A DNA stretch of 5,175 bases from assembly GCA_016844565.1 (NCBI GenBank), contig JAENJB010000094.1:1-5175 (forward strand), given 5' to 3'. A model generated the notes under the pieces. The model was given only the letters and a program-made list of their open reading frames with translations, was not told the DNA's origin and did no database searches. Position 1 is the first letter of the stretch, and every line of letters begins with the position of its first letter. Shown in pieces: positions 5,157 through 5,175 of the stretch. This stretch comes from Dehalococcoidia bacterium (GTDB lineage Bacteria > Chloroflexota > Dehalococcoidia > JAENJB01). The position numbers and the translations under genes are program-made.

Positions 5157-5175
5157 TTGGAGAGAGGGGGATGCT

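Overview
The window is about 5.2 kb of GC-rich bacterial chromosome with short intergenic gaps. A member of Chloroflexota (Dehalococcoidia-like) fits best. The reasons are the five-helix DUF5671-like membrane protein, the B12-binding radical SAM enzyme and the GC-rich palindromic intergenic repeats at the right end. This placement is inferred from recalled family resemblance, not from a phylogenetic marker.

Layout. Positions 1-333 hold no intact gene. There is a possible C-terminal end of a rightward gene (2-70), then a leftward 39-codon ORF (74-193) that looks like the severed N-terminus of an HNH-type gene family, with a well-formed leftward promoter at 264-292. From 2270 down to 334 everything is leftward: two tRNA-Ser genes (anticodons CGA and GGA, both with encoded CCA) behind a good sigma-70 promoter, a CPBP-family intramembrane protease, and a five-helix membrane protein 14 bases after it. 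No terminator or separate promoter is visible between the tRNAs and the protease, so all four may share a transcript.

From 2393 to 5044 three rightward genes overlap end to end: a four-helix DUF420-like membrane protein (137 aa), an unrecognised 301-aa soluble protein, and a 458-aa cobalamin-binding radical SAM protein. The overlaps (10 and 35 nt) imply one translationally coupled operon. The natural guess is that the unknown protein works with the radical SAM enzyme, but nothing in the sequence names the substrate.

Positions 5045-5175 hold no gene. They carry two different GC-rich palindromes that resemble dispersed intergenic repeats. The most unusual items are the uncharacterised radical SAM operon and the broken HNH-like gene at the left edge. 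No CRISPR array, transposase or phage gene is visible.
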